A stretch of DNA of 64,000 bases from Sphingosinicella sp963974575 (GTDB lineage Bacteria > Pseudomonadota > Alphaproteobacteria > Sphingomonadales > Sphingomonadaceae): positions 124,001-188,000 of the forward strand of contig NZ_CAXBBQ010000005.1 of NCBI RefSeq assembly GCF_963974575.1. The letters are read 5' to 3'. The notes below the pieces were generated by a model, which was given only the letters and a program-made list of their open reading frames with translations, was not told where the DNA came from and made no database searches. Of this stretch, positions 17,812-26,667 are shown piece after piece; the stretch's first letter is position 1; the number at the start of each line of letters is the position of its first letter. The translations under genes and the position numbers were made by a program.

Positions 17812-18226
17812 GTGGAGCAGCTGGAACTTGATGATATCGGGTTGAAATCACTGGTCGATGCTTTCTACGCCCGCGTTCGCGCCGATATCGCACTCGGGCC
17901 GATCTTCAACGACGCGATCGGTGACTGGCCGGAGCATCTGGAGAAGCTCGCCGCCTTCTGGTCGTCGGTGATGCTGACAAGCGGCCGTTACAAAGGAACA
18001 GCCCGTCCCCGCGCATATGAAGCACAAGGCGCGGATAACGCCGGAGCTGTTCGCGCGCTGGCTCACGCTTTGGGCGCAAACCACCGATGCGTTGATGGCC
18101 CCCGAAGCTGCTGCTGCGCTGCAGGACCGCGCACGACGCATTGCCCAGAGCCTGCAACTTGCAATGTTCTTCCGTCCGGACGATCGACCGGTTCTTCATC
18201 CGCGCACCGCATCGCTGGCGCGGTAG
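17812..18226 (+). pseudogene. Group 3 truncated haemoglobin, split by a single-base frameshift
   Basis: The first frame encodes 'DIGLKSLVDAFYARVRADIALGPIF' and 'HLEKLAAFWSSVMLTSGRYKG', characteristic of group 3 truncated globins. Just after 'RYKG' the expected 'PVPAHMKH' and the rest of the protein ('ITPELFARWLTLWAQTTD...AMFF') continue only in the next frame from about 18005. One missing base in the run GCCCGTCCCCG would explain it. GTG 17812 has TTGGAG upstream; ATG 17794 is possible but overlaps the operator. If the base is real the globin is dead; if an assembly error, it is an NO/O2-handling protein of the NsrR regulon. Confidence 0.75.
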
Positions 18227-18233
18227 GCTGAAT

Positions 18234-18512
18234 ATGGCTGAAGTTCGTCCCTATCGATCGACCCCGGTGTTCGATCAGGACACTCTGCCCGCCGCCTTGC
18301 GCGCCCGCCACACCACCAAGGCGGGGGTGTGGGGCGTAATCCGCGTCATCGAGGGGCAACTTCAGCTCACCTGGCTCGACCCTCCGTCGGTGCTTCTCCT
18401 CGACGCCCTCACCCCCGGCCTCATCCTGCCGCAGCAGCCGCATTTCGTGACGCCCCTCGGCGCGATGAAAATGCAGATCGACTTTTACGACCAGCCGCCG
18501 CCCGGCAGCTGA
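18234..18512 (+). CDS. DUF1971 (YeaR/TehB-like) protein
   Basis: A 92-residue protein of the DUF1971 family: 'VRPYRSTPVFDQDTLPAALRARHTTKAGVWG' and 'PQQPHFVTPLGAMKMQIDFYD' are the conserved ends of a small cupin-like barrel. In enteric bacteria the relative YeaR is under NsrR and nitrate control; the position here, between the globin and hmp behind an NsrR-type operator, fits the same role. The biochemical function is unknown. It starts 7 bases after the globin stop. Confidence 0.85.
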   Translation: MAEVRPYRSTPVFDQDTLPAALRARHTTKAGVWGVIRVIEGQLQLTWLDPPSVLLLDALTPGLILPQQPHFVTPLGAMKMQIDFYDQPPPGS

Positions 18513-18557
18513 TCGCCTCCCCAACCTCTTCTCGCAACGTCATTCATAGGAGTTTGC

Positions 18558-19769
18558 ATGTCACAGCCGCTCAGTGAGCAGGCCATCGCCTGCGTTAAAG
18601 CCACCGTTCCCGCACTCGAAGCGCACGGCCTCGAAATCGTGAATGAAATGTATGCGCGCATGTTCCAAAGCCCGGCCATCCGCGATCTGTTCAACCAGTC
18701 GCATCACGGCGATGCAGGGTCGCAGCCGCGCGCGCTGACCGGGGCGATCCTCGCCTATGCATCCAATATCGACAATCTCGGTGCGCTCGCCCCCGCCGTG
18801 GAGCGCATCGCGCAGAAGCATGTCGGCCTTCAGATCCTGCCCGAACATTATCCCTATGTCGGCGAGGCCTTGCTCGGCGCCATCAAGGCCGTGCTCGGCG
18901 ATGCTGCGAGCGACGAGACTCTTGCAGCTTGGGGCGAGGCTTACGGGTTCCTGGCCAATATCCTCATCGCCCGCGAAGGCCGTATCTACGAGGCACAAAA
19001 GGATTCCGCTGGCGGCTGGAACGGCTGGCGCGACTTCTGCATCGAGACGATCGTGCCTGAAAGCAGCGTCATCACATCCTTCATCCTCAGGCCCGCCGAT
19101 GGCGGCGCGGTCATGGCGCACAGACCCGGACAGTATCTGACCTTCTGGCTCGAGATACCGGGCCAGACGCCGGTCAAACGCAACTATTCAATCTCCTCGG
19201 CGCCCAATGACGAGACGTATCGCATCTCGGTGAAACGCGAGCCGCACGGCCTTGCTTCGGGATGGCTGCATGACACGGCGCGGACAGGCACAATTCTCAA
19301 GGTCGCGGCGCCTGCGGGCGAGTTCTTCCTCGACGAACAACCGGCAAGCCCGGTCGTGCTGCTGTCGGGCGGTGTCGGCCTGACGCCGATGGTTGCGATG
19401 CTGGAGACGCTGGTCGCGCAAGGCGCGAACGTGCCGGTCCATTATATCCACGGTACCCATAATCGCGACACGCATGCGATGCGCAATCACGTGCGCGCAC
19501 TCGCTGCAAAGGGCAAGGCCGTACGGGTCGCTGACTTCCACCAGACGCCGCTGGCCGATGAAGTCGCGGGCCGCGACTATGATATCGCCGGGATCATCAC
19601 CGACGCGTGGCTGATTGCGAACACGCCGGTCGCCGAAGCCGACTATTATATCTGCGGGCCGCGCCCATTCCTGCGCCACGCCGTGTCGGCCTTGTCGCTC
19701 GCGGGCGTGCCTTCTGGGCGCATTCATTATGAGTTTTTCGGTCCCGCCGACGAACTGCTCGCAGCCTGA
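18558..19769 (+). CDS. hmp: Flavohaemoglobin Hmp (nitric oxide dioxygenase)
   Basis: A 403-residue NO dioxygenase that turns NO and O2 into nitrate using NADH. The globin domain (about residues 1-140) has the proximal His near position 88 ('RIAQKHVGLQI'). The FAD-binding domain has 'RNYSISS' and the NAD domain 'LLSGGVGLTPM' and 'YYICGPRPFL'. ATG 18558 follows AGGAG. It is the third gene of the operon behind the NsrR-type site, so NO induction is expected. Confidence 0.96.
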   Translation: MSQPLSEQAIACVKATVPALEAHGLEIVNEMYARMFQSPAIRDLFNQSHHGDAGSQPRALTGAILAYASNIDNLGALAPAVERIAQKHVGLQILPEHYPYVGEALLGAIKAVLGDAASDETLAAWGEAYGFLANILIAREGRIYEAQKDSAGGWNGWRDFCIETIVPESSVITSFILRPADGGAVMAHRPGQYLTFWLEIPGQTPVKRNYSISSAPNDETYRISVKREPHGLASGWLHDTARTGTILKVAAPAGEFFLDEQPASPVVLLSGGVGLTPMVAMLETLVAQGANVPVHYIHGTHNRDTHAMRNHVRALAAKGKAVRVADFHQTPLADEVAGRDYDIAGIITDAWLIANTPVAEADYYICGPRPFLRHAVSALSLAGVPSGRIHYEFFGPADELLAA

Positions 19770-19819
19770 GTTCAAGGCGGCCAGGAAGGCGTTTGTTTAG
19801 TCCCTTCAAACAGTTCTTT

Positions 19820-19856
19820 CTGGTCACGAATGCGCGGCCGCAGCATTCGTGACCAG
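19820..19856. terminator. Perfect 14-bp inverted repeat after hmp
   Basis: CTGGTCACGAATGC and its exact complement flank a 9-base loop, 50 bases past the hmp stop. There is no T-run on the plus side, so it may be a rho-assisted stop or an mRNA-stabilising hairpin rather than a classical terminator. Confidence 0.5.
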
Positions 19857-19893
19857 CGATTATTCCTACACATTATCGAGTGGCCATCTCCCC

Positions 19894-20180
19894 GTGCGTT
19901 TTTTCCGTCCTATCCTGACAGGTGCCGATTTTCGTGGCCGCGCCATTGCCAGCCTTGGCGCCGCAATCGGCATCCTGTTCACCATTCTACTCTGTTCGGC
20001 GCTTCCATTTACGAGGTCCGATCTCCCTTTCATCGTGGCGCCGCTCGGCGCATCGGCCGTGCTCGTCTTCGCGGTGCCCAGCAGTCCGATGGCACAGCCC
20101 TGGCCGGTTATCGGCGGCAATATCATTTCATCGCTGGTCGGTGTCGGCGTGTTCCGGACGATCCCCGACCTCGGGCTTGG
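19894..20180 (+). pseudogene. HPP-family membrane protein, truncated at a deletion junction
   Basis: The frame begins with HPP-family sequence: 'RFFRPILTGADFRGRAIASLGAAIGI' and, after the first helices, 'DLPFIVAPLGASAVLVFAVPSSPMAQPWPVIGGN'. Similarity ends near 20180 ('FRTIPDLGLG'); the remaining transmembrane helices are absent and the frame runs on through the antisense of a UspA gene. HPP proteins have been linked to nitrite transport in other organisms; here only the first half survives. The start could be GTG 19849 or 19894. Confidence 0.65.
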
Positions 20181-20442
20181 TATCGAGATCGGGAAGGTCA
20201 GCGTGCACGCGGGCGGCCGCAACCTTTGCCTGGTCGGGCGGGCGGCGCCACGAGGGTGCATCCCAGCCCTTCCAAAGGTCGTTGGGGTTTCGGGCGGAAT
20301 CGACGGCGTGGACGACGGTGAGCTTCGCGTCCCACGCCTGCGCCAGGATTGCGGCCTGGCTGAGCGCCCTGTCGCTGCGCGCGCCGAGGTCGGTTGCGAG
20401 CAGGAGGTGTCGCGGTGTCGCCTTCGTTTCGCGTGTCGTCAT
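20150..20442 (-). pseudogene. Universal stress protein (UspA) fragment, N-terminal half only
   Basis: The minus strand codes for 'PRHLLLATDLGARSDRALSQAAILAQAWDAKLTVVHAVD', the first beta-strand and helix of a Usp domain, after a good GAGGAG ribosome site and ATG 20442. Similarity is lost by about 'ADLPDLDTKPEV', where the sequence runs into the HPP fragment from the other strand; a stop follows at 20128. The ATP-binding C-terminal motif (GxxGxxxxxxGS) is missing, so the product is unlikely to work. Confidence 0.65.
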
Positions 20443-20606
20443 TTCCGGTCTCCTCTTCTAGAGTTTCTGCTGTTCTTCCTCTTCGTCCGGTCGCCTTGTG
20501 CAATTGTTGCTCGGACACGCGATTCTTTCGATCGCATCGCGCCGCCGCTCTCAGCGAAGCCAAACTCTGTACCGTGTTCAGCGTGCGGCGCAACATCGCC
20601 GCAAGG

Positions 20607-22205
20607 TCAGACCATCAACGCGAAACTGTCGGCGCGGGCGAGCCGCCAAGCTACACTGTAAAAATCGCGATTGTGATCGTCCCCCAACAGTTCTCCATTT
20701 TCAAGAAAGATGTGGAGCTGGGAGAACATCCGGATTTCGGTGCGGCTGACACGCCGGACGAGATGATGGGGGCTAAGCTCTCTGGGTTGTCTGAGTCCGG
20801 CCGCCGCGATCATCTCGGAGAGGGCGCCGAGAGTATTGCGATGAAAATTGTAGACCCTTTCCGCCTTGTCTGGGACGACCAATGCCCGCTGGCGCATCGG
20901 ATCCTGTGTGGCGACGCCAACAGGGCACCGATTGGTGTGGCACGACAGCGACTGGATGCAGCCGATTGCAAACATGAATCCGCGCCCGGCGTTAGTCCAG
21001 TCCGCGCCTAACGCCATGACCGCCGCGATATCGAATGCGCTGACGATCTTGCCGGCGGCGCCGACCTTGATTTTCCCGCGTAGGCCGGCTCCAACCAGCG
21101 TATTGTGAACAAAGAGCAGGCTCTCGCGCATCGGCATGCCGAGATGGTCGGCGAACTCGACAGGTGACGCGCCGGTGCCGCCTTCGGCACCATCAACGAC
21201 GATGTAGTCGGGCAGGATGCCCGTCTCCCGCATCGCCTTCACCATCCCCATGAACTCCCAGGGTTGGCCGATACAGAGCTTGAATCCGATCGGCTTGCCC
21301 TTCGAGAGCCGACGCAGGTCCGCGATGAAGTGCATCAGTTCCACGGGCGTCGAAAATGCGCGGTGGCGTGCCGGCGAAATGCAATCCTCGCCCATCGGAA
21401 TACCCCGGGTCACGGCGATCTCTGTCGTGATCTTCTCTGCGGGCAGGATTCCGCCTTTCCCCGGTTTGGCGCCCTGGCTGATCTTGATCTCGATCATTTT
21501 CACCTGGGGGTCGGCCGCCTGCTCGGCAAAGCGTGTGTGATCGAAGTTTCCGTCGGCCGTTCGGCATCCGAAATACCCGCTGCCGATCTCCCAGATGAGG
21601 TCGCCGCCATATTCACGGTGATAGCGGCTGATGCTCCCTTCACCTGTGTCATGAGCGAAGCCGCCCATCGCCGCCCCCTTGTTGAGTGCGCGGATGGCAT
21701 TGGCGCTGAGCGCGCCGAAGCTCATCGCCGAAATATTGAATATCGAAGCGCTATAAGGTTGGTTGCAGTCATCACCTCCAATGGGCACACGGAAGGTGGC
21801 GGGATCAGCCGACGGTGCCGGCTGGACCGAATGGGCGATGAATTCATAACCCTCATCGTAGACGTCAACCAGCGTGCCAAACGCGCGTTCGCTGCTCTCG
21901 TTCTTGGCTCGTGCATAGACGAGCGAGCGCTGACTCCGGGAAAACGGTGTCTGCTCGTGGTCGTCTTCGATAAGATACTGCCGGATCTCGGGCCGAATCT
22001 CCTCGAACAGCCAGCGCAGGCGTCCGATCAGAGGGTAGTTGCGTCGGACGGAATGAATCGGTTGGGCCAGATCGTAAAGCCCAGCGAGGGTCAGCGCCGC
22101 CCCGCTGATGAAGGGCGCGATCGCCCAGACTGCAGGCAGATAATAGCCCGAGACGATAGCCACGACAGCGCTGAGGCTAAGCGCCGTGAAGCGGGTAAAA
22201 AACAT
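20607..22205 (-). CDS. FMN-binding glutamate synthase-like protein (GltB2/YerD-type)
   Basis: A 532-residue protein: two N-terminal transmembrane helices (about residues 5-45), then an FMN-binding glutamate synthase domain. Diagnostic stretches are 'ISAMSFGALSANAIRALNKGA', 'GEGSISRYHREYGGDLIWEIGSGYFG', 'IEIKISQGAKPGKGGILP' and 'IVVDGAEGGTGASP'. The Cys triplet 'IQSLSCHTNRCPVGVATQDP' binds a 3Fe-4S cluster in relatives. It lacks the amidotransferase domain, so it is not a standard glutamate synthase; the reaction is unknown. ATG 22205 follows GGTGGAG. Confidence 0.85.
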   Translation of the reverse strand: MFFTRFTALSLSAVVAIVSGYYLPAVWAIAPFISGAALTLAGLYDLAQPIHSVRRNYPLIGRLRWLFEEIRPEIRQYLIEDDHEQTPFSRSQRSLVYARAKNESSERAFGTLVDVYDEGYEFIAHSVQPAPSADPATFRVPIGGDDCNQPYSASIFNISAMSFGALSANAIRALNKGAAMGGFAHDTGEGSISRYHREYGGDLIWEIGSGYFGCRTADGNFDHTRFAEQAADPQVKMIEIKISQGAKPGKGGILPAEKITTEIAVTRGIPMGEDCISPARHRAFSTPVELMHFIADLRRLSKGKPIGFKLCIGQPWEFMGMVKAMRETGILPDYIVVDGAEGGTGASPVEFADHLGMPMRESLLFVHNTLVGAGLRGKIKVGAAGKIVSAFDIAAVMALGADWTNAGRGFMFAIGCIQSLSCHTNRCPVGVATQDPMRQRALVVPDKAERVYNFHRNTLGALSEMIAAAGLRQPRELSPHHLVRRVSRTEIRMFSQLHIFLENGELLGDDHNRDFYSVAWRLARADSFALMV

Positions 22206-22439
22206 GAATAAACTCCACCGGTAGATGCCGGTTGAAACGAAGCGGCAATTGCCGTTTCGAAAAATGACGGGAAAAATCCCTCGCAGGCGCGCGTCAGTAG
22301 GTGCCGCGCCCCGAGGGTCGGGCCCGTGACATAAGGCTGCCTCCATGCAGCCTGAAGCGTTTGAGGCTCAAAAAACGCATACCCACGATGTAAGGCTGCC
22401 GCCTGCGCAAAGCAAGATGAGGGGCCACTCTGTTCGCAT

Positions 22440-22916
22440 TTACCGGTCGGCAATTGGGTATCCCTGGAAGACTTTCGGCTTGTCCATCACGACATGCGTC
22501 GTAATCCGGCTCAGCCCCGACTCCTGACTCAGGCGTTCCTTGAGTGCACTCCATTCGGACATGGCGCGAACCACCACCTTCAATACATAGTCGGTGTCGC
22601 CGCTGACGTGCGAAGCCTCGACGATTTGAGGCGTGTTGCGGATCGCCTCTTCAAAACGCTGACGTTCCTCACGATGCCGCCCCCCCAGCGACACTTCGAC
22701 CAGCAAGACGAGACCAACCTCCACGCGGAATGGGTCGAGCCGTGCGTGATAACCTTGTATCTCCCCCGTCCGCTCAAGCCTGCGCACGCGCGCCAAGCAC
22801 GCACTTTCCGAGAGCCCGATTCGGACGGCGAGCGCAGCATTGGAAACGCGCCCCTGAGCCTGCAACACGCGCAGGATTCGTCGGTCGATCCGGTCAAGCG
22901 TAGCATTATTGGCCAT
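22440..22916 (-). CDS. Lrp/AsnC-family transcriptional regulator
   Basis: A 158-residue Lrp-type regulator. The winged helix is 'LDRIDRRILRVLQAQGRVSNAALAVRIGLSESACLARVRRLE' (about residues 7-48), followed by the ligand-binding RAM domain with 'HVSGDTDYVLKVVV'. Lrp relatives of this type often control amino-acid catabolism genes such as dadA; broken dadA and ridA genes lie 1.6-2.3 kb away, which suggests, without proof, that this was their regulator. Confidence 0.88.
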   Translation of the reverse strand: MANNATLDRIDRRILRVLQAQGRVSNAALAVRIGLSESACLARVRRLERTGEIQGYHARLDPFRVEVGLVLLVEVSLGGRHREERQRFEEAIRNTPQIVEASHVSGDTDYVLKVVVRAMSEWSALKERLSQESGLSRITTHVVMDKPKVFQGYPIADR

Positions 22917-23018
22917 GGCGGCGATAGACCGCAGATTCTGCGGTCCGGGTCAAGCTCTTCAAATCCACCTGCGGCGATGGAAGGTCTAAGGTTGCGGCTG
23001 AAATCAATGGAGAATGAC

Positions 23019-23141
23019 ATGCCCCCGCGACACGCATTGCCCGCTTTGACAGACGATCTGACCTGGACGCTCATTATCGCTGCGACGTTGGCATTGGGCC
23101 TGCCGTTGCTGATCGCCGCTAGCCATTTCGTCATGAACTGA
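23019..23141 (+). CDS. Small single-pass membrane protein, unknown
   Basis: A 40-residue frame whose second half is one transmembrane helix ('WTLIIAATLALGLPLLIAASHFV'). ATG 23019 has GGAG at 6-base spacing; an in-frame ATG lies 12 bases upstream. No family recognised. It lies 102 bases upstream of, and divergent from, the Lrp gene. Confidence 0.35.
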   Translation: MPPRHALPALTDDLTWTLIIAATLALGLPLLIAASHFVMN

Positions 23142-24012
23142 CAGGATCAACAATGGGTGGCTCACCACTGCGCCCTCGACCCCCGAGCATCGAGACAACC
23201 CGCTCGGCCGCGTCGATAAGCGGCTGCACGGCAACACCGAAGGTCGACGGACGCTGCAGAATTGCACGCGCAGAAACGACCTCCGTACGTCATTAGGGAG
23301 GGAAGAATAAGCGGAGAACGCTTGGCCGCGGAAACTCTATCCGGCGGGAAGGGGCTGCCGCGTCGTCGCCTGGCCGATGGGATAATAGGCGGTTCTCTCC
23401 GAGGTCGCGGCGGATTCATCCTTCGCAGTCACATGTTCCGGCAGCATGTCGTTACCGTAGACCCTCTACAGCCGACTTGCCTTGGGATCCTTGACCGCGA
23501 AGCGAAACATCATGATGATGGACCGGTTCATCTCTCCAGCAATCACATGGGCGTGCCCGCGGACGCCCGCCCGAGTGCAAGGGCGAGGGTGCGCTGGAGT
23601 CTACGCCGCGCGCCCAGCTTTGAAACAGGAGAGGGATGGATGATCAATAGTTCGAATCTCTGCGTCCTATTGTTCGCCTGTGCTTTGGTATTAGGACGCA
23701 TTTTCCTCCAGGATCGAGGGGCTGAGGACAAGCGCGAACACCATGAATTGTGACGGAAAGTCTCGTCGTTCGGCGTTTTAGGCCCTTCGTGGCGACCGCC
23801 TGCATTGACTTCGCGTGGGGAAGACATCATCATCTGAAGATGCACCTACGGATTGTTCTCTTGCGCTTCCCGCCACCATGCGGGCCAACTTCTCGCGGGC
23901 ATATAGCCCCGGGTTCCGGTGCGGCACGCCCCGAGCTCGGGGCGCACTCTCGATCCCATAATGCGTGCGGCCAGGCAGCTGCGCGTTCATCGATTCCGAG
24001 AAAGCCAGCACC
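23142..24012. other. Gene-poor stretch of about 870 bases
   Basis: No complete recognisable gene. A 37-codon frame at 23640-23753 behind GGAGAGGGA encodes one hydrophobic helix ('NLCVLLFACALVLGRIFL') and might be a tiny membrane protein. On the minus strand, 23540-23625 reads 'ARRRLQRTLALALGRASAG', resembling the end of an ECF sigma factor like the one at 29.1 kb, followed by stops; it looks like a gene scrap. Nothing else is supported. Confidence 0.4.
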
Positions 24013-24447
24013 ATGAAGAACACAAGCGCGGCCCGCAGGCCGTCCATCCATTTGATCGATAGTGAAGCGGACGCACTTACCAATCTTGCCTATAGCGTCG
24101 AAGAACGACTCCCCCAGGTCAGCGAACTCCTTATCGGCGAGATCGCGCGCGCGACCATTCACACGGCCGACCGCCTGCCTCGCGATGTGGTCGCGATGCT
24201 CTCGACGGTTGAGTTTAACGATGCCGCGAGCGGGACGACGCGGATTGTACAACTCGTGTATCCGCGCGAGGCCGATATCTCGGCGGGCCGCATTTCCATT
24301 CTCACGCCGGTAGGCGCGGGTCTCATCGGCCTGCGCGAAGGCCAGTCGATTGTCTGGCCCGATCGCGAAGGCAATGAGCGCAAGCTGACCATCGTCAAGG
24401 TCACCCAAAATGGCCTGTCGCCAGCAACCGCCACGGCGCGCGCCTGA
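24013..24447 (+). CDS. rnk: Rnk/GreA C-terminal-domain protein (nucleoside diphosphate kinase regulator type)
   Basis: A 144-residue GreA/GreB-superfamily protein lacking the long coiled coil. The C-terminal FKBP-like domain is clear: 'VVAMLSTVEFND', 'RIVQLVYPREADISAGRISILTPVGAGLIGLREGQSI'. It probably binds RNA polymerase in the secondary channel. ATG 24013 gives a family-like N-terminus; the upstream in-frame ATG does not. Confidence 0.85.
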   Translation: MKNTSAARRPSIHLIDSEADALTNLAYSVEERLPQVSELLIGEIARATIHTADRLPRDVVAMLSTVEFNDAASGTTRIVQLVYPREADISAGRISILTPVGAGLIGLREGQSIVWPDREGNERKLTIVKVTQNGLSPATATARA

Positions 24448-24476
24448 TAGATGCGCGCCGTCCTTGCGGCGTGCGA

Positions 24477-24824
24477 TCACCGTAGAGCGGCGGTCACCAG
24501 GATCTCGATTTTATAATCGGGGCTTGCGAGCTTCACCTCGCCCGTCGCGCGGGCCGGAACTTTAACGTCCGTCAGTCACTTTTCCCAAATCTCGTTCATT
24601 ACGGGAAAATCGGCCATGTCCGAGAGCCAGATCGTCGCCTGAAGCAAATGCGCGCGATCCGATCCGGCATCTTGCAGCAGCGTGTCGATCGCATTGAGCA
24701 CTGCCTTGGTTTGTACGGCCACGTCTTCCCCCGGAGCTGCAATCTGGCCGGAAAGATAGACGACGCCGGCGTGTATCGTCACTTGGCTCATGCGGGGACC
24801 GGGGTTCATATGGCGGATGGTCAT
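24477..24824 (-). pseudogene. RidA-family (YjgF/UK114) protein with an in-frame TGA
   Basis: Codons from 24824 encode a RidA-type protein: 'MTIRHMNPGPRMSQVTIHAGVVYLSGQIA' and 'AIDTLLQDAGSDRAHLLQATIWLSDMADF'. A TGA at 24576-24578 interrupts it after 82 residues, but the same frame continues for 32 more codons of expected sequence ('LTDVKVPARATGEVKLASPDYKIEI') to a stop at 24477. The stop replaces what is normally Trp or another residue after 'EIWEK', so TGG to TGA is likely. RidA clears reactive enamines from PLP enzymes. The conserved Arg ('PARATGEV') lies beyond the stop, so the short product should be inactive. Confidence 0.75.
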
Positions 24825-24839
24825 GGCAATCTCCTTTAT

Positions 24840-25169
24840 TCAGGACCGAAGATATCGAGAGAGGGCGAGGTCGCCCGCTTCAATGGCGGGCGGTTCGCCA
24901 CTGATGAGGCTGTTCAGCAGGTGGCCCGAACCGCACGCCATGGTCCATCCAAGCGTCCCATGACCGATGTTGGGATAGAGGTTCGGTATTTCGGTTGGAC
25001 CGACGATCGGCGGTCCGTCCGGGCTCATCGGGCGAAAGCCCGACCAGAAGGACATTTCGCTGGCACGCGCTGCATCAGGAAACAGGTCGGATAGACAATG
25101 GACCAGCGTTGCACGGCGACGCTCAAGCAGATCAGTTGAAAAACCGGATATTTCCGTGTTGATTTTCAC
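24840..25169 (-). pseudogene. D-amino-acid dehydrogenase (DadA-like) C-terminal fragment
   Basis: The fragment reads 'FWSGFRPMSPDGPPIVGPTEIPNLYPNIGHGTLGWTMACGSGHLL', the strongly conserved FAD-contacting C-terminus of DadA-type flavoproteins. About 300 N-terminal residues, including the first FAD motif, are missing. It ends 15 bases before ridA, the normal order in alanine-catabolism clusters. The frame begins near 25169 in non-homologous DNA. Confidence 0.75.
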
Positions 25170-25538
25170 TGAGAGTTGACCCGGGGTTGGAGTAGCCCCC
25201 TTGGGTCGGACGGAGGTTATGCGGCTGATTTGACCATGGCGCGGGTGCGATCCGCGGAGTTCGCAATAGTCGCGACGGTAGCGTCATTAAATGGCTTCAC
25301 GATAAGCTCCTCACGGGCGCCGCACTGAAAGCACCGGCGCGCGCATCCTTGAAAAAGAAGGAGAATAGGGGACAATGTCAGGCCCTGACGGCGTACCGTC
25401 AGGGCGAATTAGCGCGCGAGCGCGCTGCTGCCGCGGTGGAATGTTTGACGGAAGCTATGATTGTCCCGAGCCATGCCACCAACATAGGCTTGGGTGGCCC
25501 GATAGACAAGGCGAGAACCGCCGGCAGGACGATCCATG
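25170..25538. other. Intergenic stretch with two hairpins and a possible gene scrap
   Basis: Two adjacent perfect inverted repeats, CCCTGACGG-CGTA-CCGTCAGGG (25383-25404) and AGCGCGC-GA-GCGCGCT (25411-25426), could stop the Nudix transcript. On the minus strand a frame ending near 25217 keeps 'GCARRCFQCGAREELIVKPFND...', a Cys-rich scrap of no recognised family. Confidence 0.4.
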
Positions 25539-26003
25539 TCAGACGATCGATATCGGTATGTTGACGATCAAATCCGCCAGCTCTTCCTCCTCGACCTGGC
25601 TTGCCGCCTGCGCGCGGGCGAACCACTGCAGGCGCCGCTTCGATCGCTCCGGCCAATCCTTCGATTGCGTGACGGATCGCATCGGAAAGACCGTCACCTC
25701 GCAAGGCACATCATCACCACCCGCGCCCATATGCTTGCCATATCGGTACGAACCGATCGGTTGCGGCAGGAGATCGCCTTTTATGCCCGCCTCCTCATAG
25801 GCTTCGACGGCGGCCGTCTGTGGCCCGTTCATATCTGGGATAGGCCAGCCCTTTGGGATGACCCAACGCCGGGTTCTGCGGGACGTTATGAGCAGAATCT
25901 CAAGCTCGTCGCCGTTAACCACGCGCATCGGCAGCGCGGCATATTGGACATACAGTCCGCATTCGTTGCGGACGAACTTCAGCGATCGCGCGTTCTTCAA
26001 CAC
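25539..26003 (-). CDS. Nudix hydrolase
   Basis: A 154-residue Nudix protein. The Nudix region reads 'VIPKGWPIPDMNGPQTAAVEAYEEAGI' (about residues 48-74): the core EAYEEAG is intact, while the first Glu of the textbook box is replaced, as in a group of small alphaproteobacterial Nudix proteins related to diphosphoinositol-polyphosphate hydrolases. It hydrolyses a nucleoside-diphosphate-linked or polyphosphate substrate that cannot be named. Confidence 0.85.
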   Translation of the reverse strand: MLKNARSLKFVRNECGLYVQYAALPMRVVNGDELEILLITSRRTRRWVIPKGWPIPDMNGPQTAAVEAYEEAGIKGDLLPQPIGSYRYGKHMGAGGDDVPCEVTVFPMRSVTQSKDWPERSKRRLQWFARAQAASQVEEEELADLIVNIPISIV

Positions 26004-26667
26004 TCTAACTCAGCCGATGCTTTCGAACGCAAGATCGCTCGAAAGACATTTGGAAGGCGTCTGACTTTCCCCGAACGCCCACCAAAAGGACGTCCGGCTA
26101 CCTGCGTGTCTGGACGCGCCTAACCCTTTCAAATGACCGCGAAACATCCTCTGCCACCCAGGCAATCTATGCCAGGCCACCAAGAAGTCAACGGCACCCT
26201 GTTACAACCGCCGCCGACGAATCCTCGGGCGTGCAGCACTTGACTTACAGTGGATATCTGGCATCCTCTAGCCGTCATGCAAATGCACCCTGTCATGCTG
26301 GCGACACCGCCTAGAAAGAAGCCGATCATCGGCCTCTGAGCCCTATTCGACGTTTCAGTCGGTTAGGGCATTGCACAATTTACTAGTTCCTCAAGATATA
26401 AATCTTGGATCTTAGTAAATTCTCTTCCTTGAGAAGAGCGAATTATTCTTCACGATATTTGTGACACCCCGCGGCAAGCGGCGTTCACGCGCGCGCACCG
26501 CGCCGATTGCCGGGTCCGCGGTGAAGCAGGGATCGATCATGACATTTTCTCCCTATCTCAGGCTCCCCCCCGAACCGCTTCCTTATCCCTGAGCGGACGC
26601 CGCTGTCCGATCAGGCGCACGAAGTGAATCACATCACCATTGGGTGATAATGCGAAGGACCATGTTC
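26004..26667. other. Non-coding stretch of about 660 bases
   Basis: No gene recognised on either strand. The part around 26380-26470 is markedly AT-rich for this window and has the arms CTCTTCCTTGAGAAGAG (26421-26437). A promoter-like TTGACT is seen near 26242. It separates the Nudix gene from the small basic protein gene. Confidence 0.4.

Noticed and set aside
21264..22211. Plus-strand open frame of 315 codons
   Set aside because: Antisense to the GltB-like gene; no recognisable domain.
23640..23680. tRNA-like AGTTCGAATCT
   Set aside because: T-loop-like sequence without an acceptor stem, anticodon arm or CCA; no cloverleaf forms.
24576..24578. Selenocysteine or stop-codon recoding at the ridA TGA
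   Set aside because: RidA has no Cys/Sec at this position and the other interrupted genes carry TAG, so a common recoding rule does not fit.
25383..25426. CRISPR-like paired repeats
   Set aside because: Two different single hairpins, no repeated spacer-repeat pattern.
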